Positions 34,839-43,328 of a stretch of 64,000 nt of DNA are shown here, in pieces (the stretch's first letter is position 1; every line of letters begins with the position of its first letter). Location: contig CAJUCN010000002.1 in assembly GCA_910585005.1 (NCBI GenBank), positions 1 to 64,000 on the forward strand, read 5' to 3'. Source of the DNA: an uncultured Lachnospiraceae bacterium (lineage in GTDB: Bacteria > Bacillota > Clostridia > Lachnospirales > Lachnospiraceae). A program made the position numbers and the translations under genes. The notes beneath the pieces are model-generated. The model was not told the DNA's origin and did no database searches. It saw only the letters and a list, made by a program, of their open reading frames with translations.

Positions 34839-35780
34839 TTAACTTTTGTCTGCAAATAGCGGCGTGGACAAATAGCGGTCCCCGGAATCCGGCAATAACG
34901 CTACGATCGTCTTGCCTGCATTCTCAGGGCGGCTTGCTAAAACGGAAGCCGCCTTAAGCGCCGCACCGGAAGAAATCCCTACTAAAATTCCTTCTGTCAC
35001 TGCAAAAGCTTTTCCTTCAGCAAACGCATCCTCATTTTCAATCGTGATTATTTCGTCATAAATTTCCGTATTCAAGATCTCTGGTACAAAGTTTGCCCCA
35101 ATTCCCTGAATTCCATGCACACCGGCTGTCCCCTTAGAAAGCACAGGACTGTCAGCCGGTTCCACAGCAACGATCTTTATGCCTGGATTCCGGGCTTTCA
35201 AGTATTCACCCACGCCAGTAATGGTTCCGCCTGTACCCACGCCGGCCACAAAAATATCCACCTTCCCATCCGTCTGCTCCCAAATTTCCGGTCCTGTGCT
35301 GCTTCTATGGGCTGCCGGATTGGCGGCATTTACAAACTGTCCTAGGATCACGGCCCCAGGAATAGACTCTCTTAGCTCTTCGGCCTTTTCGATCGCTCCC
35401 CTCATCCCCTTTGCTCCCTGGGTGAGTACGATCTTTGCGCCATAAGCTCCAAGCAGGTTTCTCCTCTCTATACTCATGGTATCCGGCAGCGTCAAGATTG
35501 CCTCATAGCCCTTCGCCGCCGCTACCGCTGCAAGGCCGATCCCGGTATTTCCTGATGTAGGCTCAATAATAGTTGCGCCCGGTTTTAAAATTCCTTTTTC
35601 CTCTGCATCTTCAATCATGGCAAGGGCAACCCGGTCCTTTACAGATCCTGCTGGATTTAAGTATTCCAGCTTGGCTAAGATCACTGCATCCTGAACCCCT
35701 GCTTTTGCCCCATAACGGTTTAATCTTAACATGGGTGTTCCACCAATTAATTCTAACGCACTTTCTTTTATTTTGCTCAT
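34839..35780 (-). CDS. cysK: Cysteine synthase A (O-acetylserine sulfhydrylase)
   Basis: The 313-residue PLP enzyme makes cysteine from O-acetylserine and sulfide. The PLP Lys lies in NPAGSVKDRVAL (near residue 45), the substrate loop is PTSGNTGIGLA, the PLP phosphate site is GTGGTITGVG and the C-terminal ISSGAALKAA segment is present. Length matches CysK (about 310). It follows the MalY/PatB-type lyase by 10 bp, so the two form a small sulfur amino-acid unit. AAGGGAG precedes the ATG. Confidence 0.96.
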   Translation of the reverse strand: MSKIKESALELIGGTPMLRLNRYGAKAGVQDAVILAKLEYLNPAGSVKDRVALAMIEDAEEKGILKPGATIIEPTSGNTGIGLAAVAAAKGYEAILTLPDTMSIERRNLLGAYGAKIVLTQGAKGMRGAIEKAEELRESIPGAVILGQFVNAANPAAHRSSTGPEIWEQTDGKVDIFVAGVGTGGTITGVGEYLKARNPGIKIVAVEPADSPVLSKGTAGVHGIQGIGANFVPEILNTEIYDEIITIENEDAFAEGKAFAVTEGILVGISSGAALKAASVLASRPENAGKTIVALLPDSGDRYLSTPLFADKS

Positions 35781-35790
35781 AATGACTCCC

Positions 35791-36972
35791 TTAAGATTCT
35801 ATAGCTTCTTTTAACCTGATTAACGCAGTTTCCAATGTTTTCCTGGGACAGGCCACGTTGACCCTCTGGAACCCCTGTCCCGCCTTTCCAAACATGGTTC
35901 CCTTATCCAGCCAAAGTCCTGCCTTTTTGACGATCAAATTCTCCATCTCCTCTTCCGAAAGGGCAAGCTGGCGCAGATCCAGCCATGCCAGGTAAGTCCC
36001 CTCCGGCATACACATTTTAATCTCCGGGATGTTGTTTTGCAAAAACTCCTGTACATAACGGAGATTGCCTTTTATGTACTCGCATACTCCCTGATACCAC
36101 TCTTCCCCATACCGGTAAGCTGCTTCGCATGCCACAAGCCCCACCCCGTTGATCTCATGAACCCCGGTGGGCCACATCTGTGCTTTAAATCGTTCCCGTA
36201 CACCCTCATCGGGAATAAAGATATTGGACGCCTGCAACCCGGCAATGTTAAACGTCTTACTCGGGGCAGTACACACCATAGACATATCCTGATATTCTTC
36301 CTTAAGTGCAGCAAACACCTGATGTTTTCCCTTCCATACGAAATCGCAATGGATCTCGTCACTAACCACCATCACATGATGCTTTTTGCAGATATCCCCT
36401 ATCCGTTCCAGCTCTTCCCTGGTCCATACCCGTCCCACCGGATTATGGGGATTGCACAAAATAAACAGCTTCACCTGTTCTTCAACGACCTTTTTTTCAA
36501 AGTCTTCATAATCAATCTGATATCTCCCATCCTTTCCCTGAACCAGCGCGCTGTTCACAACCTTTCTCTTATTATCCACGACCACGCCTCTGAAAGGATA
36601 ATAGACTGGCTGCTGGATCAAGACCCCTTCCCCTTCTTTGGTAAACGCCCGCACTGCCATGGCAAGGGCATAGACCACCCCAGGCGTCTTCACCATCCAC
36701 TCCTGCTTCACATCCCAACCGTGATGATTTTTCATCCAAGAGCTTACCGCCTCAAAATATGCCTCCCCCGGCTCACTATACCCATAGATTCCATGCTCTG
36801 CCTGACTGACAATAGCATCCTGGATATAAGAGGAAATGCAAAAATCCATGTCCGCTACCCAAAGGGGCAAGATATCCTTTGGCATCCCGTTTTTTTCCGC
36901 AAAATCATATTTTAGGGAATTGGTATTTCTTCTTTCAACTATCGTATCAAAATTTAGATTTCTCTCCGCCAT
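35791..36972 (-). CDS. MalY/PatB-type aminotransferase (cystathionine beta-lyase)
   Basis: The 393-residue fold-type I PLP enzyme has the lysine site in TAPSKTFNIAGLQ, the substrate/PLP segment LCNPHNPVGRVW and the N-terminal LPLWVADMDF typical of MalY/PatB C-S lyases. Such enzymes cleave cystathionine or cysteine to pyruvate, ammonia and a thiol. Co-transcription with cysK supports a role in sulfur amino-acid interconversion. GGAGGATAAA precedes the ATG and a promoter lies at 37019-37047. Confidence 0.92.
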   Translation of the reverse strand: MAERNLNFDTIVERRNTNSLKYDFAEKNGMPKDILPLWVADMDFCISSYIQDAIVSQAEHGIYGYSEPGEAYFEAVSSWMKNHHGWDVKQEWMVKTPGVVYALAMAVRAFTKEGEGVLIQQPVYYPFRGVVVDNKRKVVNSALVQGKDGRYQIDYEDFEKKVVEEQVKLFILCNPHNPVGRVWTREELERIGDICKKHHVMVVSDEIHCDFVWKGKHQVFAALKEEYQDMSMVCTAPSKTFNIAGLQASNIFIPDEGVRERFKAQMWPTGVHEINGVGLVACEAAYRYGEEWYQGVCEYIKGNLRYVQEFLQNNIPEIKMCMPEGTYLAWLDLRQLALSEEEMENLIVKKAGLWLDKGTMFGKAGQGFQRVNVACPRKTLETALIRLKEAIES

Positions 36973-37018
36973 TTTATCCTCCGTCCTTTATTCTTTATTT
37001 ACCCTTTATCATGAAATG

Positions 37019-37047
37019 ATTATATCAAAACAACTTTTTATTTTCCA
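37019..37047 (-). promoter_or_regulatory. Promoter of the patB-like/cysK operon
   Basis: On the minus strand TGGAAA (37047-37042), a 17-bp spacer and TATAAT (37024-37019), about 45 bp before the start codon. No S-box or Cys T-box is seen in this leader. Confidence 0.55.
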
Positions 37048-37089
37048 TAAATTTCATTCCTGATTTCCTCATTTTGACCCTGCTTCATA

Positions 37090-37118
37090 TTGACAAAAAA
37101 CGAAAACAGCAGTATATT
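37090..37118 (+). promoter_or_regulatory. Promoter of the C39-like protease gene
   Basis: TTGACA (37090-37095), a 17-bp spacer and TATATT (37113-37118). The expected leader before the ATG at 37201 is about 75 nt. Confidence 0.75.
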
Positions 37119-37200
37119 ACAATCACTTTGCATGATTGAGGAAAAGAAGGCGTATAAGATAATAAAGCCTGCCAACGACTGAGGAATCTTTTAAAATACC

Positions 37201-37818
37201 ATGAAAAATTTATTAAACTATCAGACATCTGAATATGACTGCGGCCCTGTCAGCCTGTTAAACGGCATCCGCTACCTGTTTGAGCGGGAAGAGATTGTTC
37301 CTGACCTGGTTAAATTTATTATGCTCTACTGCATGGATACTTATAATGAAGCAGGGGAACTGTGTAAACACGGCACCTCCGCCGCCGCTATGAATTATAT
37401 GGCAAGCTGGATGAATCATTTTAGTGAAGTAAAAAAGTTTCCTCTTGCCTGTGAATTTTATACCGGACAGGAAGTGGCCATTTCTCCAGACAGCCGGATC
37501 GGCCGTGCGCTCAAGCAAGGCGGTGTGGTAGTGATCCATCTTTTCCTTGAAGTACCCCATTACGTCCTCTTAACCGGAATAGAAGAAAACCGTGTTTTAC
37601 TCTTTGATCCATTTTATGAAGAAATTGACGACCCGGAACTGGATGAAGAATATTCTACGGATGAAATTGAGTTCCTTTTTGATACTCCCAAAAAAGCCAA
37701 CCGCTCTGTCAGCATAGAACGGCTGAACCGTACCTCACGAGGTTACTATGAAATGGGTGAATTTAACTGCCGTGAAGCCCTAATCATGTATCACACGACT
37801 GCAAAAGCCGATTCCTAA
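37201..37818 (+). CDS. Stand-alone C39-like cysteine protease
   Basis: The 205-residue cytoplasmic protein resembles the C39/papain-like domain of bacteriocin-processing peptidases: Gln8 and Cys14 in YQTSEYDCGPVSLLNG, His120 in EVPHYVLLTGI and Asp136 in LLFDPFY make a plausible catalytic set in the right order. No signal peptide, membrane segment, ABC exporter domain or bacteriocin precursor lies nearby, so the substrate is unknown. It has its own consensus promoter and a terminator, and it is flanked by unrelated genes. The ribosome binding site is weak (TGAGGA, 15 nt from the ATG). It could also be a C39-like fold without protease activity. Confidence 0.7.
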   Translation: MKNLLNYQTSEYDCGPVSLLNGIRYLFEREEIVPDLVKFIMLYCMDTYNEAGELCKHGTSAAAMNYMASWMNHFSEVKKFPLACEFYTGQEVAISPDSRIGRALKQGGVVVIHLFLEVPHYVLLTGIEENRVLLFDPFYEEIDDPELDEEYSTDEIEFLFDTPKKANRSVSIERLNRTSRGYYEMGEFNCREALIMYHTTAKADS

Positions 37819-37835
37819 CAAGGATCGGCTTTTAT
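37803..37835. terminator. Bidirectional terminator between the C39-like gene and spoVT
   Basis: AAAAGCCGAT-T-CCT pairs with AGGATCGGCTTTT with one bulged base and a 4-nt loop. A and T flanks allow use on both strands. The C39-like stop codon lies in the loop. Confidence 0.8.
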
Positions 37836-37839
37836 CTTT

Positions 37840-38385
37840 TTACTGTTCCATCTGTCTTCCCAAAAATCCTGCTGCAGACTGTATCAGTTTCTGTTCCACT
37901 TCCCCCATTTTCCCTTTTTCACCGTTGTCGATCAAAACCACTCCCCCTATCATGTCACCTTCACAGATAATAGGATAGATTGCCTCCTGCTCAAATTCAT
38001 CCGTCAGATCCTGTGTAATCGGTATAAAATGATTGTCCCCTTTCGAGGCAATGATCATTTCCCTTTTTGCCAGTTTATCTTCCAAGTCCTTACTAATTGA
38101 TTTCCCGAGAATCCCTTTATATCCGCCTGATACTGCAATGAATTGATCCCTGTCTGCAATCAGTGCAGTCCTTCCTGACGCCTGGGCCAGGCTTTCCGCA
38201 TACTGACGGGCAAAAGACGCCATCTCACCAATAGGGGAATATTTTTTAAGAATGATCTCCCCTTCTCTATCCGTATAAATTTCCAGGGGATCACTTTCCC
38301 TGATCCGGAGCGTACGCCGGATCTCCTTTGGAATGACTATACGGCCCAGATCATCTATTCTTCTCACTATACCTGTTGCTTTCAT
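37840..38385 (-). CDS. spoVT: Stage V sporulation protein T
   Basis: The 181-residue protein matches SpoVT (178 in B. subtilis). An N-terminal AbrB swapped-hairpin domain (MKATGIVRRIDDLGRIVIPK, residues 1-20, to about 50) binds DNA and a GAF-like domain (about 60-180) ends in AAGFLGRQMEQ. In B. subtilis it is a forespore regulator of late sporulation genes. The ATG at 38385 follows GGAGG at 38400-38396, but that ribosome binding site lies in a perfect 11-bp inverted repeat with sequence 47 nt upstream. An in-frame upstream extension to 38481 has no family similarity. It implies that the organism forms spores. Confidence 0.93.
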   Translation of the reverse strand: MKATGIVRRIDDLGRIVIPKEIRRTLRIRESDPLEIYTDREGEIILKKYSPIGEMASFARQYAESLAQASGRTALIADRDQFIAVSGGYKGILGKSISKDLEDKLAKREMIIASKGDNHFIPITQDLTDEFEQEAIYPIICEGDMIGGVVLIDNGEKGKMGEVEQKLIQSAAGFLGRQMEQ

Positions 38386-38395
38386 ATCACAGAAA

Positions 38396-38464
38396 CCTCC
38401 ATTTACTCTACTCGTATTTTCATCGCGCTTTTTAAGTCGTGCTACTAGTATCTGTAAATGGAGG
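38396..38464 (-). promoter_or_regulatory. Ribosome-binding-site-sequestering inverted repeat before spoVT
   Basis: In the transcript, CCTCCATTTAC (38464-38454) is perfectly complementary to GTAAATGGAGG (38406-38396), which contains the spoVT Shine-Dalgarno sequence; the loop is 47 nt. Folding would hide the ribosome binding site. Confidence 0.6.
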
Positions 38465-38534
38465 TAGTTTATACCTGTCATTTTTATTTTTATAAAATTA
38501 ACAGCCCTTCAAAAGGCAGCAGCCTCATTACCTT

Positions 38535-40304
38535 TTACCGGTACAAGGGACCATACGCCTTACATGCCGCATAATCCGCCGCTTCCCTGTCTTTCGTACC
38601 GAAGCTGTCCCATACATGGGGGCGGAAGATCCTTCCTTCCTCCACATTATGCATAGCCACAGGTATCCTCAACATGGAAGCTAAAGTGATCAGATCCGCC
38701 CCCACATGGCCATGGATGAAAGCCCCATGATTGGCGCCCCATGATGCCATCACGCTGTACACATCCCTAAAAGCCCCTTCCCCCGTAAGCCTGGGAACGA
38801 ACCATGTTGTAGGCCAGGTAGGATCCGTCCTCTCGTCAATTTTTTTATGGACTTCTTCCGGCAGCACAATGCTGCTTCCCTCTGCAATCTGCATCACCGG
38901 CCCTACACCTTCCACCAGATTAACACGCACCATGGTAAGAGGCATTTGGGCATCCGTCTTAAAATGGGAAGAGTATCCGCCGCCTCTAAACTGGCAAAGC
39001 TCTGCCGGACACCAGTCCGTAGCATTTAAACATGCGTCAATATCCTGCTCTGTCATCTCCCACCATGCCTTCATCACCGGGTTTCCGCTATCGTCCTTGC
39101 TTTTTCCACAAGCGTCCAGGCAGGTAGATCCGGAATTAATCAAATGGATAAAGCCTTCCGCTGCCGCTCCTTCTGGCTTCCATCCCGTTACCCTTTCCAC
39201 TGCTTCCGGACTCCAATAACATCTCACATCCGAAAATCCGCTTGCTTTTCCTGTGAGCAGATTACCAAAAAGCATCGCAAGGCCATTCAGATTATCGTTT
39301 TCCGTGGCAAACACATAAGGCGGCCTCTTTCCCGTCCAATCAAAGGTAGAGTTTAGGATTGCCTCTGTAAAATCCGCATTTGGCTTATAATCCGTCCACA
39401 TGCGCTGTCCCTGAAACCCGCCAAACAATGCGTTTCTTCCCAAAGCCTCTTCCGTAAATCCCAGATCCGCCAGTTTTGAATTTCCCTGCATGATATCTTT
39501 GATGATAATGGTCATCTTCACTACAAATTCCCATTCTTCATCTTTCTGCTGCCTGGAATGTGCACGGAAATCCGGATTCGGATCATGTCCTTCCCTGCAT
39601 TTTTTCTTCACCCAAGCCAAAGCAGCCTGGAATTCTTCTTCGTCATAAATCCCGTATTCCATCCTGCGGAGAATCTCTGTCATATCTACCCATTCCGGGC
39701 GCATCCCCAAATACTGGATATAAAACAGCGGGTCAAGAAATGATCCCATGATCCCCATAGAAACCGACCCGAACCCTACATAAGATTTACTCCGTATTTG
39801 TCCGACTACAACAGCACATCTGGCAAATCGCAAAATCTTCTCCCGTACATCCTCAGGAATCTCCTCCTCTTCCATATCCTGTACATCCCTCCCATAAATA
39901 GAATAGCAGGGCCGGTTCATTTGATTATGGGCAGCCAGCGCAGAAGCAAGGTACACCGCCCCTGGCCGCTCTGTCCCATTAAACCCCCAAATCGCTTTCA
40001 TCGTCCAAGGGTTTAGATCAATCGTCTCAAGGGGATAACACCAGCTCGGCGTCACGCTTAATGTGGCGGACACGTTCCTCTCTTCAAAGTAAGCCGCACA
40101 TCTTGCCGCTTCTTCCCCTCCGGCAATACTTCCCGGGAAAACCACCACCCTTACCGGCGTCCCATCTGCATAAAATACATTTTCTTCGATCAGCCGCCTG
40201 GCGCTTTCCGCCATCTGGGCAACCTTATCTTCCAGGGCATCACGGATGCCCATCCTTCTGGAATCAACAATTGGCCTAATGCCGATTGCAGGATAATTTT
40301 TCAT
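38535..40304 (-). CDS. fucI: L-fucose isomerase
   Basis: The 589-residue enzyme matches FucI (591 in E. coli). The Mn-binding residues appear in FATENDNLNG (Glu), the following SGFSDVRCYW (Asp) and GAFIHGHVGADLIT (His). It interconverts L-fucose and L-fuculose, and usually also D-arabinose and D-ribulose. It is the last metabolic gene of a leftward set with a ketose 3-epimerase, a putative fucosidase and an AraC regulator. No fuculokinase, aldolase, mutarotase or fucose transporter is present nearby. The spacing to the epimerase gene (about 50 bp) suggests one operon. Confidence 0.95.
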   Translation of the reverse strand: MKNYPAIGIRPIVDSRRMGIRDALEDKVAQMAESARRLIEENVFYADGTPVRVVVFPGSIAGGEEAARCAAYFEERNVSATLSVTPSWCYPLETIDLNPWTMKAIWGFNGTERPGAVYLASALAAHNQMNRPCYSIYGRDVQDMEEEEIPEDVREKILRFARCAVVVGQIRSKSYVGFGSVSMGIMGSFLDPLFYIQYLGMRPEWVDMTEILRRMEYGIYDEEEFQAALAWVKKKCREGHDPNPDFRAHSRQQKDEEWEFVVKMTIIIKDIMQGNSKLADLGFTEEALGRNALFGGFQGQRMWTDYKPNADFTEAILNSTFDWTGKRPPYVFATENDNLNGLAMLFGNLLTGKASGFSDVRCYWSPEAVERVTGWKPEGAAAEGFIHLINSGSTCLDACGKSKDDSGNPVMKAWWEMTEQDIDACLNATDWCPAELCQFRGGGYSSHFKTDAQMPLTMVRVNLVEGVGPVMQIAEGSSIVLPEEVHKKIDERTDPTWPTTWFVPRLTGEGAFRDVYSVMASWGANHGAFIHGHVGADLITLASMLRIPVAMHNVEEGRIFRPHVWDSFGTKDREAADYAACKAYGPLYR

Positions 40305-40357
40305 TTAAACTAACCTGGCCTTTCTGTCAATTTTTCTTTCGATTGACTCATTTTCTT

Positions 40358-41260
40358 TTATCTTTTCAAAATACTTGAATAATCAGAATTGGGGCCTGCA
40401 AAAACTCCGCGTAAAAATGCCACCGACTGGGCCGCATCCCGGTCCAGCATCTCGTTGGATGCACCCTTACTTAAATCCCGCCATATCTTGATATCCTTTC
40501 CTACGCCTCCGCCGCTTCTCACAAAAGGCTCCATCACCACATTTTTGTTATAGCCGATAGCCCGCAGTGCGCTTCCGATCTCATACCAGGGCATATTGCC
40601 CTTCCCGGGCAGCCTCCGGTTATTTTCCCCCACATGGAAATGTCCCAGCTTATCTCCGGCAAGCAGGATTGCTTCTGTCATACTGTCTTCTTCGATATTC
40701 ATGTGGAAGGTATCCAGCATAATTTTTACTGCCGGCACATCCACCTGCTCCACGAAATCCTTACATTCCTTACAGGTGTTGAGCAGATACCCTTCAAACC
40801 GGTTTAATACCTCCAAACAATAATCCACGCCGCATTCTCCGGCAATCTTGCCTACTTTTCTTACATTTTTTATGCTCCGTTCCCAATCGCCTGCTTTATC
40901 AATGGGCTTACTATAATCCACCGGCCAATACGAATAAATTCCGCCGCCTAACGTATGGATATCCAGGATCTCCAGTTTCTTCAAAATATCCGTAAAAAAA
41001 GCAATCGCATGAGTCACCGTGCCTCCATCGCTGCTTGCCAGATTTTCATCTGCCGCCGGCCCATAACCCGCCGTCAGCTCCACCCCTGCATCCTGAGCCA
41101 TCTTTTTCATTTCAAGCAGCTCTTCCTTTTTGCTATTTTTCAGCATGGCGCAAGAGATTTCCAAAATATCAAACCCAAGGTCTTTCACCTTAGAAATATA
41201 GGCCTTCTGATCCGCGTTCCATTCTTTTTCCCAATATGCAAAATAAATCCCGTATTTCAT
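40358..41260 (-). CDS. Ketose 3-epimerase (D-tagatose 3-epimerase family)
   Basis: The 300-residue TIM-barrel protein (AP-endonuclease family 2) has all four metal ligands of the tagatose/psicose 3-epimerase family: Glu in LEVLNRFEG, Asp in MLDTFHMNIEE, His in LGHFHVGENNRRLPGKGN and Glu in VVMEPFVRSGG. The HVGENNRRLPG signature is specific to this group. These enzymes epimerise C3 of free ketoses, including D-ribulose to D-xylulose and D-fructose to D-psicose. Placement between a fucosidase-like gene and fucI suggests that it acts on the ketose made by FucI. AGGAGG is directly before tandem ATG codons; the second (41260) is preferred. Confidence 0.88.
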   Translation of the reverse strand: MKYGIYFAYWEKEWNADQKAYISKVKDLGFDILEISCAMLKNSKKEELLEMKKMAQDAGVELTAGYGPAADENLASSDGGTVTHAIAFFTDILKKLEILDIHTLGGGIYSYWPVDYSKPIDKAGDWERSIKNVRKVGKIAGECGVDYCLEVLNRFEGYLLNTCKECKDFVEQVDVPAVKIMLDTFHMNIEEDSMTEAILLAGDKLGHFHVGENNRRLPGKGNMPWYEIGSALRAIGYNKNVVMEPFVRSGGGVGKDIKIWRDLSKGASNEMLDRDAAQSVAFLRGVFAGPNSDYSSILKR

Positions 41261-41283
41261 CATCCTCCTGCCTTTCCCTTCTT

Positions 41284-43326
41284 TTATGAAAGCTCTATCA
41301 TCTGAAAGACTTCCAGCTTAGGCAGATAAACCCGCATGGTATCTTTTCCAATCAGCTCTGTTTTGATCTCTGCCCTGGACGGCAGCAGATATGCCTGCTT
41401 TCCTTTGTCTTTTACGTCAATATAAATATCATACATGGGTGCAATCGGCGATTCTTCCTGTTCATTCACAGCCGCCAGATAATCCTTCCCATCCTTTTCC
41501 CAGGAAAGGATCTCCACAAACTTAGGCGCATTGGAAGTAAATACCGGCCTTTCCATCAATTTCTGTATGATTCTGTAAAACACCTGACGGCTCATATACG
41601 GTCTTGACATTTCAATGGGAGCCGCCGACCAGATGATCTTATTTTTCCCTGTATCCTTTAAAATCAGACAAGGCTCCTGGGTATAGATACCGGGTGGATT
41701 GGAATGGATCGCAGCAAAATCCTCCGTATCCGTCAATGTATAGGGAAGCGTCCTGGTTGCCAGGACTGTGATCCCTTCCCCGTCCATAATCTCTGCTTCC
41801 ATCTGCGCCATAGGAACCGTCAATGGATTAAGACGGTTAAATCCCTGCAGCACGTCCATCCCTTCCTTGGTTGGACTCATATAAGTAAACTCATGGGCTG
41901 TTCTTCCGCTAATCCGGATCCCCAAAAGCTTTTGCAGCCGCTCATTTCCCACCGGCCCACTGATGTACAGATTTCCTCCCCGCTCCAAATATCCTTCGAT
42001 CTCATCCATTTCTTCTTCTCTAATCGCCGCCACATGGGAAAGGATCATTACATCTGCATTCTCTTCCTTTATATTTTTGGTTCCGATCACTTCAAAGCCA
42101 ACATTATTCTCACGCAGGATGGAGGCTGCCGCTACCGGCGCTTCCATATAATAGCCTGGCCAGAACTTTTTATCCATGATCCCACAGCTCTTTTCAAAAG
42201 GATCATATTTGGCATGGGATGCAAACCAGATGGCCGCATTGTGGTATAAATTCCCATTAATATATTTCTCGTAAGGCTGGGTCTTTCCAAATACTTTTTT
42301 CATTAACTTGTGATAAACTTCCGGTACGATCGTCCCATCAGGGTTGATGGCATCCACCAAAAGAAAAGCACCATTATGGATCAACGCCGTCACCGCATGC
42401 AAAAGCAGCTCTTCCTCCGTCTTGGTGGTCGTGTGATAACAAAGTTCCGGGTCGCACCGTGAAGTATGGTACACAAAGGGAAGGTTGGGAGATACATTCT
42501 TATAATATTTATTGATAAACGTTTGTTGTAAAAATCCTCCATAGTAATCTCCGCCGGAATAATCCACTGCTTCCGTAAGCATTTCTGAACTGCCGTCTAT
42601 CCAGCTTCCCGTAATCCGTGAAAATTGGTGTTCCACAGTCACATGGGGTTTTACCGCCTTCACACAGCCGGTAGCAAATTTCGCATAATCTGCAATCCAT
42701 TCGTCCCGCATAGAAACATAGGCAAGCCAATCCGGGTCTGACCAGTCCAAACGTCTTGGAAGTTCCTTCCCCGCCTCTTTCTTATAACGCTCCCTACAGC
42801 TATCGCAATAGCACACTTCCGGGAAAAAGGTCATATCCAAAAACATGCCTTCAAAATCATACATGGTATTCATTTCCGTCAGGCACGCTTTTACATACTC
42901 CCGGTACTCCTGATTATTGGGGCAAACGATTCCATACCGGCCCGTTTTAAAATCGGAACCGTGGCGGTATTCCCTCATGTTTTTCCCTTCTGCCGTGACA
43001 ACGCGCCAGGAAGGATGCTCCTCATAAGCCCAATTATCAAAAATCTGGGTGAAGTATGCAATGACGGCAATATTATTCTCATGACATTTTTGAATCATTT
43101 CCCCAAAATAATCATAGCCCTTAAGCCCCCGGTGCATTCTGCCGATCTTCGTCGGATAATAGCAAAGTCCTGTATGGGGCTTCCCTTTGACCATAGCCGC
43201 CTGTACGCCCGCCGCCTTCAGCGCACCTACATACTCTTCCACATTCACCTTTGAAAGGAACTCCGGATTCCAGTCGTCAATATGCATGTCCAAGAGATTT
43301 CTTCTGTAATTACCTTCAATCCACAT
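41284..43326 (-). CDS. Putative GH151-type alpha-L-fucosidase
   Basis: The 680-residue protein has an N-terminal TIM-barrel-like region (about 1-380) with segments such as AAMVKGKPHTGLCYYP, NNIAVIAYFTQIFDNWA and FEGMFLDMTFF, resembling the family first called hypothetical glycosyl hydrolase 6 and later GH151. A beta-galactosidase trimerisation/GATase-like domain follows (about 390-600, including GGNLYISGPVG) and then a C-terminal beta domain. There is no signal peptide, so it is intracellular and acts on imported oligosaccharides. A CYCDSCRERYKK cluster may bind metal. It begins 2 bp after the AraC gene, whose end contains its AGGAGG. Specificity is inferred mainly from adjacency to fucI. Confidence 0.7.
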   Translation of the reverse strand: MWIEGNYRRNLLDMHIDDWNPEFLSKVNVEEYVGALKAAGVQAAMVKGKPHTGLCYYPTKIGRMHRGLKGYDYFGEMIQKCHENNIAVIAYFTQIFDNWAYEEHPSWRVVTAEGKNMREYRHGSDFKTGRYGIVCPNNQEYREYVKACLTEMNTMYDFEGMFLDMTFFPEVCYCDSCRERYKKEAGKELPRRLDWSDPDWLAYVSMRDEWIADYAKFATGCVKAVKPHVTVEHQFSRITGSWIDGSSEMLTEAVDYSGGDYYGGFLQQTFINKYYKNVSPNLPFVYHTSRCDPELCYHTTTKTEEELLLHAVTALIHNGAFLLVDAINPDGTIVPEVYHKLMKKVFGKTQPYEKYINGNLYHNAAIWFASHAKYDPFEKSCGIMDKKFWPGYYMEAPVAAASILRENNVGFEVIGTKNIKEENADVMILSHVAAIREEEMDEIEGYLERGGNLYISGPVGNERLQKLLGIRISGRTAHEFTYMSPTKEGMDVLQGFNRLNPLTVPMAQMEAEIMDGEGITVLATRTLPYTLTDTEDFAAIHSNPPGIYTQEPCLILKDTGKNKIIWSAAPIEMSRPYMSRQVFYRIIQKLMERPVFTSNAPKFVEILSWEKDGKDYLAAVNEQEESPIAPMYDIYIDVKDKGKQAYLLPSRAEIKTELIGKDTMRVYLPKLEVFQMIELS

Positions 43327-43328
43327 TT

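Noticed and set aside
36037..36915. A 292-residue open frame on the plus strand within the PatB-like gene
   Set aside because: It is antisense to a PLP enzyme with intact active-site motifs; the translated product is His/Pro/Leu-rich as expected of a shadow frame.
36973..37089. A SAM (S-box) riboswitch or Cys T-box ahead of the patB-like/cysK genes
   Set aside because: The distance from the likely start site to the ATG is under 50 nt and no riboswitch core is visible.
37132..37182. A 16-codon open frame in the leader of the C39-like gene, a possible regulatory leader peptide
   Set aside because: It has no ribosome binding site and starts within about 10 nt of the expected transcription start; codons show no enrichment for one amino acid.
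38386..38481. An in-frame N-terminal extension of SpoVT by 32 residues
   Set aside because: SpoVT proteins start at MKATGIVRR, the shorter start has GGAGG, and the extension covers the inverted repeat rather than a conserved domain.
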